Positions 1 through 8,573 of a stretch of 50,047 nt of DNA are shown here, piece by piece. The position numbers and the translations under genes are program-made. Below the pieces are notes generated by a model. That model was not told where the DNA came from and did no database searches. It was given only the letters and a program-made list of their open reading frames with translations. This DNA is from Clostridiales bacterium UBA3678 (GTDB lineage: Bacteria; Bacillota; Clostridia; TANB77; CAG-508): the NCBI GenBank assembly GCA_002372935.1, contig DFJF01000003.1:18294-68340 (forward strand), written 5' to 3'. Position 1 is the first letter of the stretch. The number at the start of each line of letters is the position of its first letter.

Positions 1-42
1 AAAAAGAACCGTCCCCTTTTGAAAAAGAACCGTCCCCTTTTG
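1..42. repeat. two tandem copies of a 21-bp repeat
   Basis: A 21-base unit with the core GAACCGTCCCCTTTT occurs twice back to back at the window edge, immediately downstream of thrS; the array may continue outside the window. The reverse strand reads AAAAGGGGACGGTTCTTTTT. Similar GGGGACGGTTC elements are, from memory, dispersed intergenically in Clostridia and may be REP-like, but no transposase is visible here. It is GC-rich relative to its surroundings. Confidence 0.75.
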
Positions 43-49
43 AAAGTGG

Positions 50-1963
50 CTAAATTGATTTCAAAAATTCCTCTAAAGTCATAGAACCTATGTCTCCTTT
101 TTCCCTAGAACGTACACCTATTGTTTTTGATTCTATCTCTTTATCTCCAACAATTAGCATATATGGAACTTTTGAAAGTTGTGCTTCACGAATTTTATAT
201 CCAATTTTCTCACTTCTTGAGTCTACTTCAACTCTTATTTTTTGTTTTTGCAATTTTTCTTTTATTTCATTTGCATAATCTATATGTCTATCTGCAATTG
301 GCAAAATTTTTACTTGTTTTGGTGCAACCCAGAATGGTAAATTTCCCTTTGTCTCTTCTAATAAAAATGAAATAAATCTATCTGATGAACCTAGTATTGC
401 TCTATGGATAACAACTGGTCTATGTGGTTCTCCATCTTCTCCAATATATTCTAGTTCAAATCTTTCTGGTAATGCAAAATCTAATTGGCATGTTGGAATT
501 GTAACATCATGTCCTAATGCTGATGTTATTTGAATATCAATTTTTGGTCCATAGAATGCTGCTTCCCCTTTTGCCTCATAATATTCAATATTTAATTCGT
601 TTAATATTTGTCTTAGCTGATTTTCTGCTGTTTCCCACATTTCATCATTATCTATATATTTTTCTTTATTTTCTTTATCTCTTAATGATAATCTAAATTT
701 AAATCTATCTCTTGAGAATCCAAAATCTTTCAAATAAACTTCAAAAATAAGATTTATTACACGACCTACTTCTTCTTTTATTTGATCTGGCCTAACAAAT
801 AGATGTGCATCATTTTGACACATTTGACGAACTCTTTCAAGTCCACAAACTGCACCTGAATTTTCCCATCTAAAATCATTTGCAAGTTCTCCAATTCTAA
901 TTGGTAAATCTTTATATGAACGCATTTCACTTTTATATATCAACATATGATGTGGACAATTCATAGGTCTTAAAACCAACTCTTCATTATCCATTTTCAT
1001 CATTGGAAACATATCATCTTTATAATGATCCCAATGTCCACTTGTTTTATATAAATTCACTGTTGCTAAACTTGGTGTATATACATGTAAATACCCGTTT
1101 TCTATTTCTTTATCTTGAATATATCTCTCAAGTGTTCTTCTAATTGTTGCACCATCTGGTAAATACATTGGAAGTCCTGCTCCAACTAATGGATGTGTCA
1201 TAAATAATTTTAGATCTTTTCCTATTTTTCTGTGATCTCTTGCTTTTCTGTCCTCTAAAACTTGCATATATTCATCTACTTGGCTTGCCTTTGGAAATGA
1301 TATTGCATATATTCTTTGTAACATTTTGTTTTTCTCATTACCCCTCCAATAAGCACCTGCAAATGATAATATTTTTATAGATTTTACTTTTCCTGTACTC
1401 ATTAAATGTGGTCCTGCACAAAGATCTACAAATTCTCCTTGTTTATAAAATGAAATTTCTTCTCCTTCTGATAAATCTTCTATTAATTCTACTTTATATG
1501 GCTCGTCTTTTTCTTTCATTAATTTTATTGCTTCTTCTTTTGGTAGAACAAATCTTTCTATTGGCAAGTCTTCTTTTATAATTTTTTTCATTTCTGCTTC
1601 AATTTTTTCTTTATCTTCATCAGAAAAATGTTTTTCTATATCAAAATCATAATAAAATCCTTCATCTATTGATGGTCCAATTGCAAGCTTGACATTTGGA
1701 TTTATTCTTTTTATTGCTTGTGCCATTATGTGTGAAGTTGTATGCCAATATGCCTTCTTTCCTTCCAAATCACTTTCAAATGTATGTATTACAAGTTCTG
1801 CATCTCTATTCAAAATATATCTTAAATCTACAACTTTTCCATCTACACTTGCACATGTTGCATTTCTTGCTAATCCTTCACTTATCTGTTTTGCAACATC
1901 ATATACTGAAAGTCCTGATTCAACTTCTTTCTCGCTTCCATCTTTTAATTTTAGTTTAATCAT
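50..1963 (-). CDS. thrS: threonyl-tRNA synthetase
   Basis: Charges tRNA-Thr with threonine in the cytoplasm. The 637-residue length matches the family. Order of domains: N-terminal TGS domain (about 1-62); editing domain with the HxxxH pair H74/H78 and C182/H186 in the CAGPH motif; class II catalytic core with the three expected zinc ligands C336 (NCPHHM), H387 (NDAHLF) and H520 (VIHRAILGS); C-terminal anticodon-binding domain from about 540. ATG at 1963 has AGGAGA about 7 nt upstream, and that SD lies next to the prfA stop codon, only 15 nt away, so thrS is probably cotranscribed with and coupled to prfA. I saw no T-box leader. Very secure call. Confidence 0.98.
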   Translation of the reverse strand: MIKLKLKDGSEKEVESGLSVYDVAKQISEGLARNATCASVDGKVVDLRYILNRDAELVIHTFESDLEGKKAYWHTTSHIMAQAIKRINPNVKLAIGPSIDEGFYYDFDIEKHFSDEDKEKIEAEMKKIIKEDLPIERFVLPKEEAIKLMKEKDEPYKVELIEDLSEGEEISFYKQGEFVDLCAGPHLMSTGKVKSIKILSFAGAYWRGNEKNKMLQRIYAISFPKASQVDEYMQVLEDRKARDHRKIGKDLKLFMTHPLVGAGLPMYLPDGATIRRTLERYIQDKEIENGYLHVYTPSLATVNLYKTSGHWDHYKDDMFPMMKMDNEELVLRPMNCPHHMLIYKSEMRSYKDLPIRIGELANDFRWENSGAVCGLERVRQMCQNDAHLFVRPDQIKEEVGRVINLIFEVYLKDFGFSRDRFKFRLSLRDKENKEKYIDNDEMWETAENQLRQILNELNIEYYEAKGEAAFYGPKIDIQITSALGHDVTIPTCQLDFALPERFELEYIGEDGEPHRPVVIHRAILGSSDRFISFLLEETKGNLPFWVAPKQVKILPIADRHIDYANEIKEKLQKQKIRVEVDSRSEKIGYKIREAQLSKVPYMLIVGDKEIESKTIGVRSREKGDIGSMTLEEFLKSI

Positions 1964-1978
1964 AATCCATTCTCCTTC

Positions 1979-3037
1979 CTATTCTTCTCCTTGCAATTTC
2001 TCTGCATTTGCAGCTGCAATTAAGTTATCAATCATTTCATCTAAATCACCATTTAAGAAATTTTCAAATTGATATACATTCATTCCAATTCTATGATCTG
2101 TAATACGGCCTTGAGGATAATTGTATGTACGGATTTTTTCACTTCTATCTCCTGAACCTACTTGTGATTTTCTAGCATTTGCAATTTCTGAATCTTGTTT
2201 TTCTTTTTCTATTTGATATAATCTAGATTTTAATAAATTCATTGCATATTCACGATTTTGCATTTGAGATCTTTGTGTCTGACATTCTGCTACAATTCCT
2301 GTTGGAATGTGGATAAGTCTTACGGCTGACGAGGTTTTATTAATATGTTGCCCTCCAGCACCTGAAGCCCTAAACACTTCCATTTTTACATCTGCTGGAT
2401 TTATCTCTATTTCTACATCTTCTACAACCGGAAGAACCGCTACTGTTGCAGTTGATGTATGTATTCTTCCACTACTCTCTGTATCTGGAACTCTTTGTAC
2501 TCTGTGTACTCCACTCTCAAATTTTAATCTACTATATGCACCTTTACCTGTAACCATAAACGATATTTCTTTATATCCACCAAGTTCAGTTGCATTTTCA
2601 TTTAATATTTCTATTTTCCAGTGCTTTTTTTCTGCATACATTCCATACATTCTAAACAATGTTGCAGCAAATAAAGCTGCCTCTTCTCCTCCAGCTCCAC
2701 TTCTTATTTCGCAAATAACACTTTTATCATCATTTGGATCTTTCGGAATCAATAAAACTTTTAATTCTTCTGATATTTTTTCTAATTTGTCCTTATCAGA
2801 ATAATATTCTTCTTCTGCAAGCTCTTTCATTTCTTTGTCTTCCATCATCTCTTTAGCTTCTTGCATATTTTTTTCAACTTGCTTATATTCTCTATATTTT
2901 AAAACTACATCTTCCATGCTACTGTGTTCTTTTACTAATTTTCTCCATTCTTTATTATCAGCAATTACTTTTGGATCACTAATTTTGGTTGTTAAATCAT
3001 CATATCTTTTTTCTACTGATTCTAGTTTTTCAAACAT
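1979..3037 (-). CDS. prfA: peptide chain release factor 1
   Basis: Recognises UAA and UAG stop codons and triggers peptide release. It carries the GGQ hydrolysis motif (GAGGQHINKTS, about residue 230) and the PxT codon-recognition tripeptide as PDT in RVQRVPDTESSGR; many bacteria have PAT or PVT there. Two in-frame ATGs are possible. The upstream one at 3046 abuts its SD (AGGAGA) with no spacer, whereas the ATG at 3037 lies 9 nt from it and gives the usual N-terminus MFEKLESVEKRY, so I choose 3037 (352 aa). It heads the prfA-thrS operon behind a near-consensus promoter at 3070-3099. Confidence 0.97.
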   Translation of the reverse strand: MFEKLESVEKRYDDLTTKISDPKVIADNKEWRKLVKEHSSMEDVVLKYREYKQVEKNMQEAKEMMEDKEMKELAEEEYYSDKDKLEKISEELKVLLIPKDPNDDKSVICEIRSGAGGEEAALFAATLFRMYGMYAEKKHWKIEILNENATELGGYKEISFMVTGKGAYSRLKFESGVHRVQRVPDTESSGRIHTSTATVAVLPVVEDVEIEINPADVKMEVFRASGAGGQHINKTSSAVRLIHIPTGIVAECQTQRSQMQNREYAMNLLKSRLYQIEKEKQDSEIANARKSQVGSGDRSEKIRTYNYPQGRITDHRIGMNVYQFENFLNGDLDEMIDNLIAAANAEKLQGEE

Positions 3038-3069
3038 TTTTTTCATTCTCCTTTTTTGAAATCCTCTTT

Positions 3070-3099
3070 ATTATACTACATTTATACTTACAATGTCAA
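3070..3099 (-). promoter_or_regulatory. sigma-A promoter for prfA-thrS
   Basis: On the minus strand TTGACA (3094-3099) is followed after 18 bp by TATAAT (3070-3075), both perfect consensus hexamers, about 25 nt before the prfA SD. Confidence 0.8.
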
Positions 3100-3189
3100 T
3101 GGATACAAAGCTTTAGCAGGAAAAAAGTATGATTAATTTATTTCATTTTTCTACTTTTTGTTTCTTTTTTTCTTGAAAATAATCTATAG

Positions 3190-3227
3190 GAAAAAAAGAA
3201 GCATAGTATAATTTTATTATACCTGCT
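3190..3227 (-). terminator. terminator after the DUF6512-type gene
   Basis: On the minus strand an interrupted stem (AGCAGGTATAAT paired with ATTATACTATGCT, AAA loop) is followed by TTCTTTTTTT, just past the stop codon at 3237. It separates this gene from prfA. Confidence 0.6.
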
Positions 3228-3236
3228 TAAAATTGA

Positions 3237-3764
3237 TTAAATTCCAAATGTGCCAGTTATTGGATCCTTAAATAATGCAATATTAGGTGGAAAAAATGTA
3301 AAGACTATAAAGCACAAACATAATATTATTAAAATAATATTAGGTATTACATTATTACAAGAAGATTCTGACTGTATTTTTTTATATGACACATATTGTC
3401 CTAATACTACTGCTATAAAAAAACTTAAAATATCCAAAATAGCAAAGTTTCTTCCTATTATTCCAACATATGTATAAAAAAATATTACTACAAAAAACAT
3501 GGCTAATATAATTCCAAACATTTTTGCACATAAATAATTAGGTATGTCTTTTCCATTGTAAAAAAAGCCTATAATACTACTTATTAGCATTGGAAAAAAT
3601 AACAATTTCAAATGTTCCCATGTGCTTTCATTTACAGCACTAAATGTTCCTACTATTGGATTATTATTAGACCACTCAAATGTAAAATGTAAAAGTGTTC
3701 CTGCTATCATTATAAAAATAGTACTGATAATTTCAAATTTTAAAATTGAACTTTTTTTAGTCAT
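3237..3764 (-). CDS. DUF6512-type integral membrane protein
   Basis: A 175-residue hydrophobic protein with about five membrane segments. The first pair flanks the conserved stretch NNNPIVGTFSAVNES and TWEHLKLLFFPML, which I recognise as the signature of the DUF6512 family of Firmicutes membrane proteins; no function is established. The longer frame would begin at a TTG (3779), but that codon overlaps the SD (GGAGGAG), which sits 6 nt before the ATG at 3764, so 3764 is the start. It is followed by a terminator and is probably the last gene of the loosely spaced minus-strand group starting near 5992. Confidence 0.75.
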   Translation of the reverse strand: MTKKSSILKFEIISTIFIMIAGTLLHFTFEWSNNNPIVGTFSAVNESTWEHLKLLFFPMLISSIIGFFYNGKDIPNYLCAKMFGIILAMFFVVIFFYTYVGIIGRNFAILDILSFFIAVVLGQYVSYKKIQSESSCNNVIPNIILIILCLCFIVFTFFPPNIALFKDPITGTFGI

Positions 3765-3813
3765 ATATAACTCCTCCAATATTTATATATGATTAAAAAT
3801 TTTAATATATAAC

Positions 3814-3848
3814 TAAAAAATATAGGCTAATCTATTTTTAGATTAACC
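3814..3848 (-). terminator. terminator after the first Nudix gene
   Basis: On the minus strand GGTTAATCT (3840-3848) pairs with AGATTAGCC (3825-3833) around a 6-nt loop, followed by an A/T tract ending in TTTTTT, 16 nt past the stop at 3864. Confidence 0.65.
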
Positions 3849-3863
3849 TTTAATATTCTATCA

Positions 3864-4352
3864 TTATAAATTTACCAATCTTTTAAAAGCTTCATAATGA
3901 ATCTCAAAAAATTTTCCTTGTTCCATATATTCTATAATCTCATCTTTTGAAAGCCAAACTACTTTTTCTACTTCCTCTTTCTGCAATTTCAAGCTTTCAA
4001 TATTTTGGATATCTAGTTTTATATAATAATCATCCCAAAATACTTTTTGTTTTTCTGATTTTCCTGTACAATATAAAGTTAAATCTTTTGAATTCAATTT
4101 TAATCCTAATTCCTCTTCAACTTCGGTTAAAATTCCTTCTAAACTTGTTTCTCCAGATTTAGGATGTCCCCCTGTTGTTGCATATTTTCCATTTTCCGCT
4201 TTACTTCTCTTTTGTATTAAAAATTTTCCTTCTGAATTTTCAATAAATACTAATACAACTAATATATATCTATCTTTTGGAATATCCTCTCCTTTAAATA
4301 TCGTTTCTCCTGTCTTTATTCTATCTGAATTATATAAATCTCTTTTTTCCAT
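3864..4352 (-). CDS. Nudix hydrolase, isopentenyl-isomerase-like subgroup
   Basis: Cytoplasmic hydrolase of nucleoside-diphosphate-linked substrates; the exact substrate is unknown. The Nudix box is present as GGHPKSGETS followed by LEGILTEVEEELGL, with threonine in place of the usual arginine of REUXEE. The preceding KFLIQKRS and GKYATTGGH segments resemble the YfcD/IDI branch, which acts on small pyrophosphates. ATG at 4352 has AAGGA about 8 nt upstream; the longer frame from 4406 lacks an SD, so I prefer the 162-residue form. A hairpin terminator follows. Confidence 0.85.
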   Translation of the reverse strand: MEKRDLYNSDRIKTGETIFKGEDIPKDRYILVVLVFIENSEGKFLIQKRSKAENGKYATTGGHPKSGETSLEGILTEVEEELGLKLNSKDLTLYCTGKSEKQKVFWDDYYIKLDIQNIESLKLQKEEVEKVVWLSKDEIIEYMEQGKFFEIHYEAFKRLVNL

Positions 4353-4423
4353 TCTATTTTTCCTTTTTAATTCATAAATTTTTAATATTCTGTAATATAA
4401 TTTCATTAGTGTTAATTATATAA

Positions 4424-5131
4424 TTATTCTGCCTTACCTAAAATAATTATCCTGTTCTCATCATCATTGTCTGTACAACAAGATAATGCTATAGTAGGTG
4501 AATTCACATCTTTATTTAAAAATGATGTATCTGTTGACTTTGTAATAAATTTAGAATAAATTGTATATTTTAAATTATTTTCATTGTTATCTGTAAAATA
4601 AAATATATCTCCTTTTTCCAAATTTTTATTATCAGAAAATAGTGTTCCATTCACTCTGTTGTGTCCTACAATTAAAGTTATTCCTTTTTTGTTTAAACCA
4701 CCTGTTGTATATAGAAAACATGGCATTTCTTCCATTTTATCAGCTTCTACTCTGCAAAAAATTTTTGTATTTACACCCGTTTTTGGAATACTCAAAATTC
4801 CTATCTCTGTATTCATATCATAAACCTCTTGTGTAAGCTCTGCAGCATCTGGTTTTTGTTTTCTTTCTTCACTATTATTATTTTCTTTATTTGTATCATA
4901 TTCTATAATAACAGTATCTCCTGAATTATTAGTATTATTTTCTATTTCAATATTTGAGTTTTGTTCCTGATCTTGTGTTTTTTCTTGTGGCTGTTCTAGA
5001 GCAATATTGTTTTCTTCCTTTACCTTTTTATTATCTTCCTTTTTTAAAATAACTAATAATATTATTGCAATAATTAAAATAATTATTATTAAAGAAAAAA
5101 TTGAAATTAAAATTTTTGTACTTTTCTTCAT
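4424..5131 (-). CDS. sortase, membrane-anchored
   Basis: Sortases are membrane transpeptidases that attach surface proteins to the cell wall or polymerise pili. Here a short basic N-terminus and one long hydrophobic segment (about residues 7-32) form an uncleaved anchor. Next is an acidic, Asn/Glu-rich linker to about residue 100, then a C-terminal catalytic domain with the His-Cys-Arg triad: His in IVGHNRVNGTLF, Cys in IALSCCTD (second Cys, replacing the usual TLxTC context) and Arg in ENRIIILG. Class is uncertain; the domain is compact and ends right after the arginine strand. ATG at 5131 has GGGGAA about 5 nt upstream, better than the ATGs at 5143 and 5158. No LPXTG substrate was found nearby. 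Confidence 0.87.
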   Translation of the reverse strand: MKKSTKILISIFSLIIIILIIAIILLVILKKEDNKKVKEENNIALEQPQEKTQDQEQNSNIEIENNTNNSGDTVIIEYDTNKENNNSEERKQKPDAAELTQEVYDMNTEIGILSIPKTGVNTKIFCRVEADKMEEMPCFLYTTGGLNKKGITLIVGHNRVNGTLFSDNKNLEKGDIFYFTDNNENNLKYTIYSKFITKSTDTSFLNKDVNSPTIALSCCTDNDDENRIIILGKAE

Positions 5132-5194
5132 CGTTTTCCCCATATATTTATATAACACAAAATATATATTATATAAATTTTTCTTTTTAAGATT

Positions 5195-5620
5195 TTAATA
5201 GTTTGATTCAATATAGTTATCTTGATATACTTTCTTTAAAATATCTTTTGTGCTTTGAAAGTCTATTGTTTCTAATGCATCTTTATAGCTAAGCCATTTT
5301 ATGTCATCTATTTCTTCTTCTTGTCTCTTGATATTTCCTCCAATTTCATTAGCTACAAATAGAACCACTTGTTTGTAACTTCCTCTTTCTGTTAAATAGT
5401 TCATTGTATATCTTTTATTATTAATTATCTTTACATCCAAATTTGTTTCTTCTTTTACTTCCCTTAAAGCTGTTTCATATTCAGTCTCATCTTTCTCTAC
5501 ATGTCCCTTAGGGAACCCCCAATTTCCAGTTACTTGCTTAATCAACAATACCTTATTGTTTTTTATAACAATACATCCACAAGATTTTTCCTTTTTTAGA
5601 TTCTCATTTTCATTTTTCAT
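5195..5620 (-). CDS. Nudix hydrolase, Ap4A-hydrolase-like
   Basis: A 141-residue single-domain Nudix protein with an intact box: GHVEKDETEYETA followed by LREVKEETNL, preceded by NWGFPKG. The WGFPKGH context with a CGCIV strand near the N-terminus is typical of asymmetric diadenosine tetraphosphate hydrolases and related housecleaning enzymes, so Ap4A or a similar dinucleotide is the likely substrate (inference). It lies 63 nt upstream of the sortase on the same strand and may be cotranscribed. Distinct in sequence from the Nudix protein at 3864. Confidence 0.88.
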   Translation of the reverse strand: MKNENENLKKEKSCGCIVIKNNKVLLIKQVTGNWGFPKGHVEKDETEYETALREVKEETNLDVKIINNKRYTMNYLTERGSYKQVVLFVANEIGGNIKRQEEEIDDIKWLSYKDALETIDFQSTKDILKKVYQDNYIESNY

Positions 5621-5700
5621 TTATATTACCTCTTTTTTTATATTTTAAACATTTCTATATTATGCTAAATTCAGCCATTTGTCAATACTCTTTCAATTTC

Positions 5701-5735
5701 AAAAAAGAAATCAAGTAAAAAAACACTTGATTTCT
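5701..5735 (-). terminator. rho-independent terminator
   Basis: On the minus strand AGAAATCAAGT (5725-5735) pairs perfectly with ACTTGATTTCT (5706-5716) around an 8-nt T-rich loop and runs into TTTTTT. It lies 23 nt after the stop of the small membrane-protein gene at 5759. Confidence 0.85.
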
Positions 5736-5758
5736 ACATCCTACTGAGATTTAATATT

Positions 5759-5992
5759 TTAAGCCTCCTCTGAATTATACCATGTATATATTAACATTAT
5801 AATAAAACAGATAAATTGCGTTGCTAAAATTACACCTAGGGCAATAACAATGATTTGGTTAATGTATCCTCTTTCTATTAATTTAATTATTAATTCTTGA
5901 AACATCATTATTGATATTGCTACTATTAAAAAATAAATAAGCATTAAATAAATAAAAGTTTTGCAAATTTCTAATTCTTTTTTTGTCTTCAT
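5759..5992 (-). CDS. small two-helix membrane protein, unknown function
   Basis: A 77-residue protein with two hydrophobic segments (about 13-33 and 45-68) separated by a charged loop (IIKLIERGYIN). I do not recognise a family. The ATG at 5992 has GGAG about 10 nt upstream and a clear hairpin terminator follows the stop, which supports it as a real, independently terminated gene. It lies downstream of ktrA on the same strand with about 137 nt between them, so an association with the potassium-transport genes is possible but unproven. Confidence 0.65.
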   Translation of the reverse strand: MKTKKELEICKTFIYLMLIYFLIVAISIMMFQELIIKLIERGYINQIIVIALGVILATQFICFIIMLIYTWYNSEEA

Positions 5993-6129
5993 ATCATTCA
6001 GTCTCCATTCTCTTTTTGTTCTTTCTCAGTAAGACCATACAAAAAAACTTTGTATATATATATTATACCATATAAATATTGATTTTGCAATAATTTTAAA
6101 ACATACAATTTTATTTAAACAATATAACA

Positions 6130-6564
6130 TTATTTATCTTTCTCTTCTTTTTTAAATTTATTGTTAACAATATTTTCAGCTGTCATTATTCCTAAATACT
6201 CCTCTGGAAGAATAATTTCATCAATATCCAGTTTTTCTAAAACTTCTTTGTGAAGTTTGTCTCCTCCTTTTGCAATAATATACTTTATCTTTGTTTCCTT
6301 TAGTGCTAAACATGTAAGTATACTTACTGGAACATTTTCTCCTATTCCTACAACCGCAATATCAAAAGAGTCCATTGGTAAATTATTGAAGGCATCCAAA
6401 GAATTAATATTTAGGCATAGAGCCTTATTTACAAATTTGCTTGCTCTTTCTACTAATCTCATATCTTTGTCAATTGCTAAAACATCAACTCCTTCTTCTG
6501 AAAGCTTTTTAGCTACACTCATTCCAAAAATTCCAAGTCCAATTACTAAACATTGCTTTTTCAT
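6130..6564 (-). CDS. ktrA: KtrA/TrkA-type potassium-uptake regulator, RCK_N only
   Basis: A cytoplasmic ring-forming subunit that binds nucleotide and gates a KtrB channel. The N-terminal Rossmann domain is complete: GLGIFG near residue 9, acidic AIDKD at the end of the second strand, and VVGIGENVPVSI. Family members are normally about 220 residues with a C-terminal RCK_C ligand-binding domain; this one stops at 144 after a lysine-rich tail. The following 130 bases encode no RCK_C in any frame I could follow, so the domain is absent rather than frameshifted. It is the last gene after ktrB (71-nt gap). SD is AAAGGA about 8 nt from the ATG. Confidence 0.85.
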   Translation of the reverse strand: MKKQCLVIGLGIFGMSVAKKLSEEGVDVLAIDKDMRLVERASKFVNKALCLNINSLDAFNNLPMDSFDIAVVGIGENVPVSILTCLALKETKIKYIIAKGGDKLHKEVLEKLDIDEIILPEEYLGIMTAENIVNNKFKKEEKDK

Positions 6565-6635
6565 TTAAAAATCCATCCTTTCAATTATTATATAGTTCAC
6601 AATTTATTTAGACTAAAACTAATATTAATTTTAAT

Positions 6636-7922
6636 TTACAAAATCAATTCTCCATTTATGTATTTTACACTATTGTTAATTTCTTTTGTGTCAAAGAAAA
6701 CTCTGAATGCTACAAGTGGTCCAACACGCCCTATAAACATTAGGATTATAATCGTAACTTTTCCAATAAAATTTAACATACTTGAATCTATAATTCCTAA
6801 TCCTGTATTAGAATATGAACCAACACAATGGAAAATAATGTTTTCTAACCCTACATCATTGAAAAATGATATATTTATAGTTCCAACAAATACAACAAAT
6901 AAACTTAACCCTGTAATAGTAATTGCTTTCATTATTGTATTTTCTGGAATTCGTCTATAAAAAACAACAACCTTTCTTCTATTTTTTAATGTTGCTATTA
7001 TCGATAACATAAGTACAGAAAAGGTTACTACTCTAATTCCTCCAGCTGTTGATCCAGGGGCTCCTCCAATAAACATCAAAATTATTGAAATCATTTTTGT
7101 TGCTTGATTGCATTCAGCAAAATTAATTGTATAAAATCCAGCAGTTCTAAGTGTAACAGATGAAAACATAGCTTGTAACCATGTTATATCTGGCTCTAAT
7201 GCTTTAAATAAAAGAACCGAAACAACAAGTATAATTCCTGTAGCTGATAAAACTATTTTTGATTGAAATTTTAACTTTTTTAATGTTTTTAATTTCAAAG
7301 CTTTAGTTAAATCCTCTAATACTAAAAATCCTATTCCTCCCAATATAATCAAAAACATCATTACAAAATTTACAAAATAATCATTTGTATAATCAGAAAA
7401 ACTCTTGTTTCCAAGTATATCAAATCCTGCATTGCAAAAAGCCATAACAGAATGAAATATTCCATACCATAAACCTTTTTTCCATCCAAATTGCGGAATA
7501 AATCGCAAAGATAATAAAGTTCCACCTATAAATTCTATTAAAAATGTATATATTACTATATTTTTTATTCTATTTTTAAAATCGGCATTTACTTCTCCAT
7601 CTTCCACCAACATAATGTCTGAAAAATTTATTCTCTTTTTTATAATTGTAGCAATAAAAATGATAAATGTCATAAATCCTAAAGCACCAATTTGTACTAA
7701 TAAAAGAAGCACAAATTGTCCTATCCAGGTAAGTTGTTCTGACAAAACAAGTGGTGTATATCCAGTTACACAAACACCTGAAGTAGAAATAAATAATGAG
7801 TCTATAAATGCTATTGGCTTATTATTGCATATTGGTAATGTTAATATAATCGCTCCAATTAAGATAATTGACATAAAGCCAAATATTGGAATTGTATATA
7901 ATCTTTTCTCTTTTTTGTTCAT
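6636..7922 (-). CDS. ktrB: KtrB/TrkH/NtpJ-type potassium channel subunit
   Basis: Integral membrane ion-translocating subunit for K+ uptake. Its 428 residues carry the four pore-loop repeats with selectivity-filter glycines: SGVCVTGYTPL, AFCNAGFDI, TLRTAGFYT and SYSNTGLGI. About eight to ten membrane helices surround them and the C-terminus MFIGRVGPLVAF is typical. The ATG at 7922 has GAGGGG about 6 nt upstream and lies only 24 nt after the V-ATPase subunit D gene. This repeats the Enterococcus hirae ntp arrangement, in which ntpJ (a KtrB homologue) ends the V-ATPase operon. ATPase-driven membrane potential would power K+ entry. Confidence 0.95.
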   Translation of the reverse strand: MNKKEKRLYTIPIFGFMSIILIGAIILTLPICNNKPIAFIDSLFISTSGVCVTGYTPLVLSEQLTWIGQFVLLLLVQIGALGFMTFIIFIATIIKKRINFSDIMLVEDGEVNADFKNRIKNIVIYTFLIEFIGGTLLSLRFIPQFGWKKGLWYGIFHSVMAFCNAGFDILGNKSFSDYTNDYFVNFVMMFLIILGGIGFLVLEDLTKALKLKTLKKLKFQSKIVLSATGIILVVSVLLFKALEPDITWLQAMFSSVTLRTAGFYTINFAECNQATKMISIILMFIGGAPGSTAGGIRVVTFSVLMLSIIATLKNRRKVVVFYRRIPENTIMKAITITGLSLFVVFVGTINISFFNDVGLENIIFHCVGSYSNTGLGIIDSSMLNFIGKVTIIILMFIGRVGPLVAFRVFFDTKEINNSVKYINGELIL

Positions 7923-7946
7923 TTTTTCCCCTCATATTTTTCTATT

Positions 7947-8558
7947 TTACTGTATTTTTTCTTTTACAACCTTTAATCTACTAAATTCTTCTCTTTCACG
8001 CTCATCTAGTGCATCACTAATTGTTTTTTCTATCTTTTGATCTCTTGGTATTATTATCTCTTTTAATGCATTTGACCTTTTTTGAACCTTCAAAATATTA
8101 AAATCTAGCCTTTTTATAGTGCTTTCTAATCCAACAAGTTCTATAATAATTTTTTTTAAGTTATTAAATTCTTCTATTGCTTGATCTAAATAAACTGGTG
8201 TTTGTGCTATTCCATAATTCATTTCTTTCTCTGGCTGTTCATATACAATTGACGGAATATCTACACCCATTATTGTCATATATTTTATATCAATATTATC
8301 ATCTAACTGTATGCCCCTTGCAATATAATTTGTTTCTTCAATTCCTATTTCTACATTGGTTTGCTTTAAATATAAAAAAGCCCTTTCTTTTACATCTTTT
8401 AATTGGTTTCTTAAATTTTCTGCTCTTTTTTCATTCTTTTCTTTTTCTTGAATTAAAATAACCCTTTTCTTTTCCAATAAATCTTGCCCTTGTTTTGAAA
8501 GCTCTATAGAACTTTTTATTTTCATCAAATTTGTTTTTGTTGGTAATACTGAATCCAT
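7947..8558 (-). CDS. ntpD: V-type ATPase subunit D
   Basis: Central rotor shaft of the V1 sector, linking the A3B3 headpiece to the membrane rotor. Its 203 residues match the family: the N-terminal signature VLPTKTNLMKIKSS, two long coiled-coil helices, and a short central region near MTIMGVDIPSI. ATG at 8558 with GAGGAAA about 6 nt upstream; 15 nt after subunit B and 24 nt before ktrB, so inside one operon. Confidence 0.96.
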   Translation of the reverse strand: MDSVLPTKTNLMKIKSSIELSKQGQDLLEKKRVILIQEKEKNEKRAENLRNQLKDVKERAFLYLKQTNVEIGIEETNYIARGIQLDDNIDIKYMTIMGVDIPSIVYEQPEKEMNYGIAQTPVYLDQAIEEFNNLKKIIIELVGLESTIKRLDFNILKVQKRSNALKEIIIPRDQKIEKTISDALDEREREEFSRLKVVKEKIQ

Positions 8559-8573
8559 AGAATTTCCTCTTTT

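Noticed and set aside
1964..3100. T-box riboswitch for thrS
   Set aside because: The gap before thrS is 15 nt and the leader before prfA is short, with no specifier-loop or T-box antiterminator sequence.
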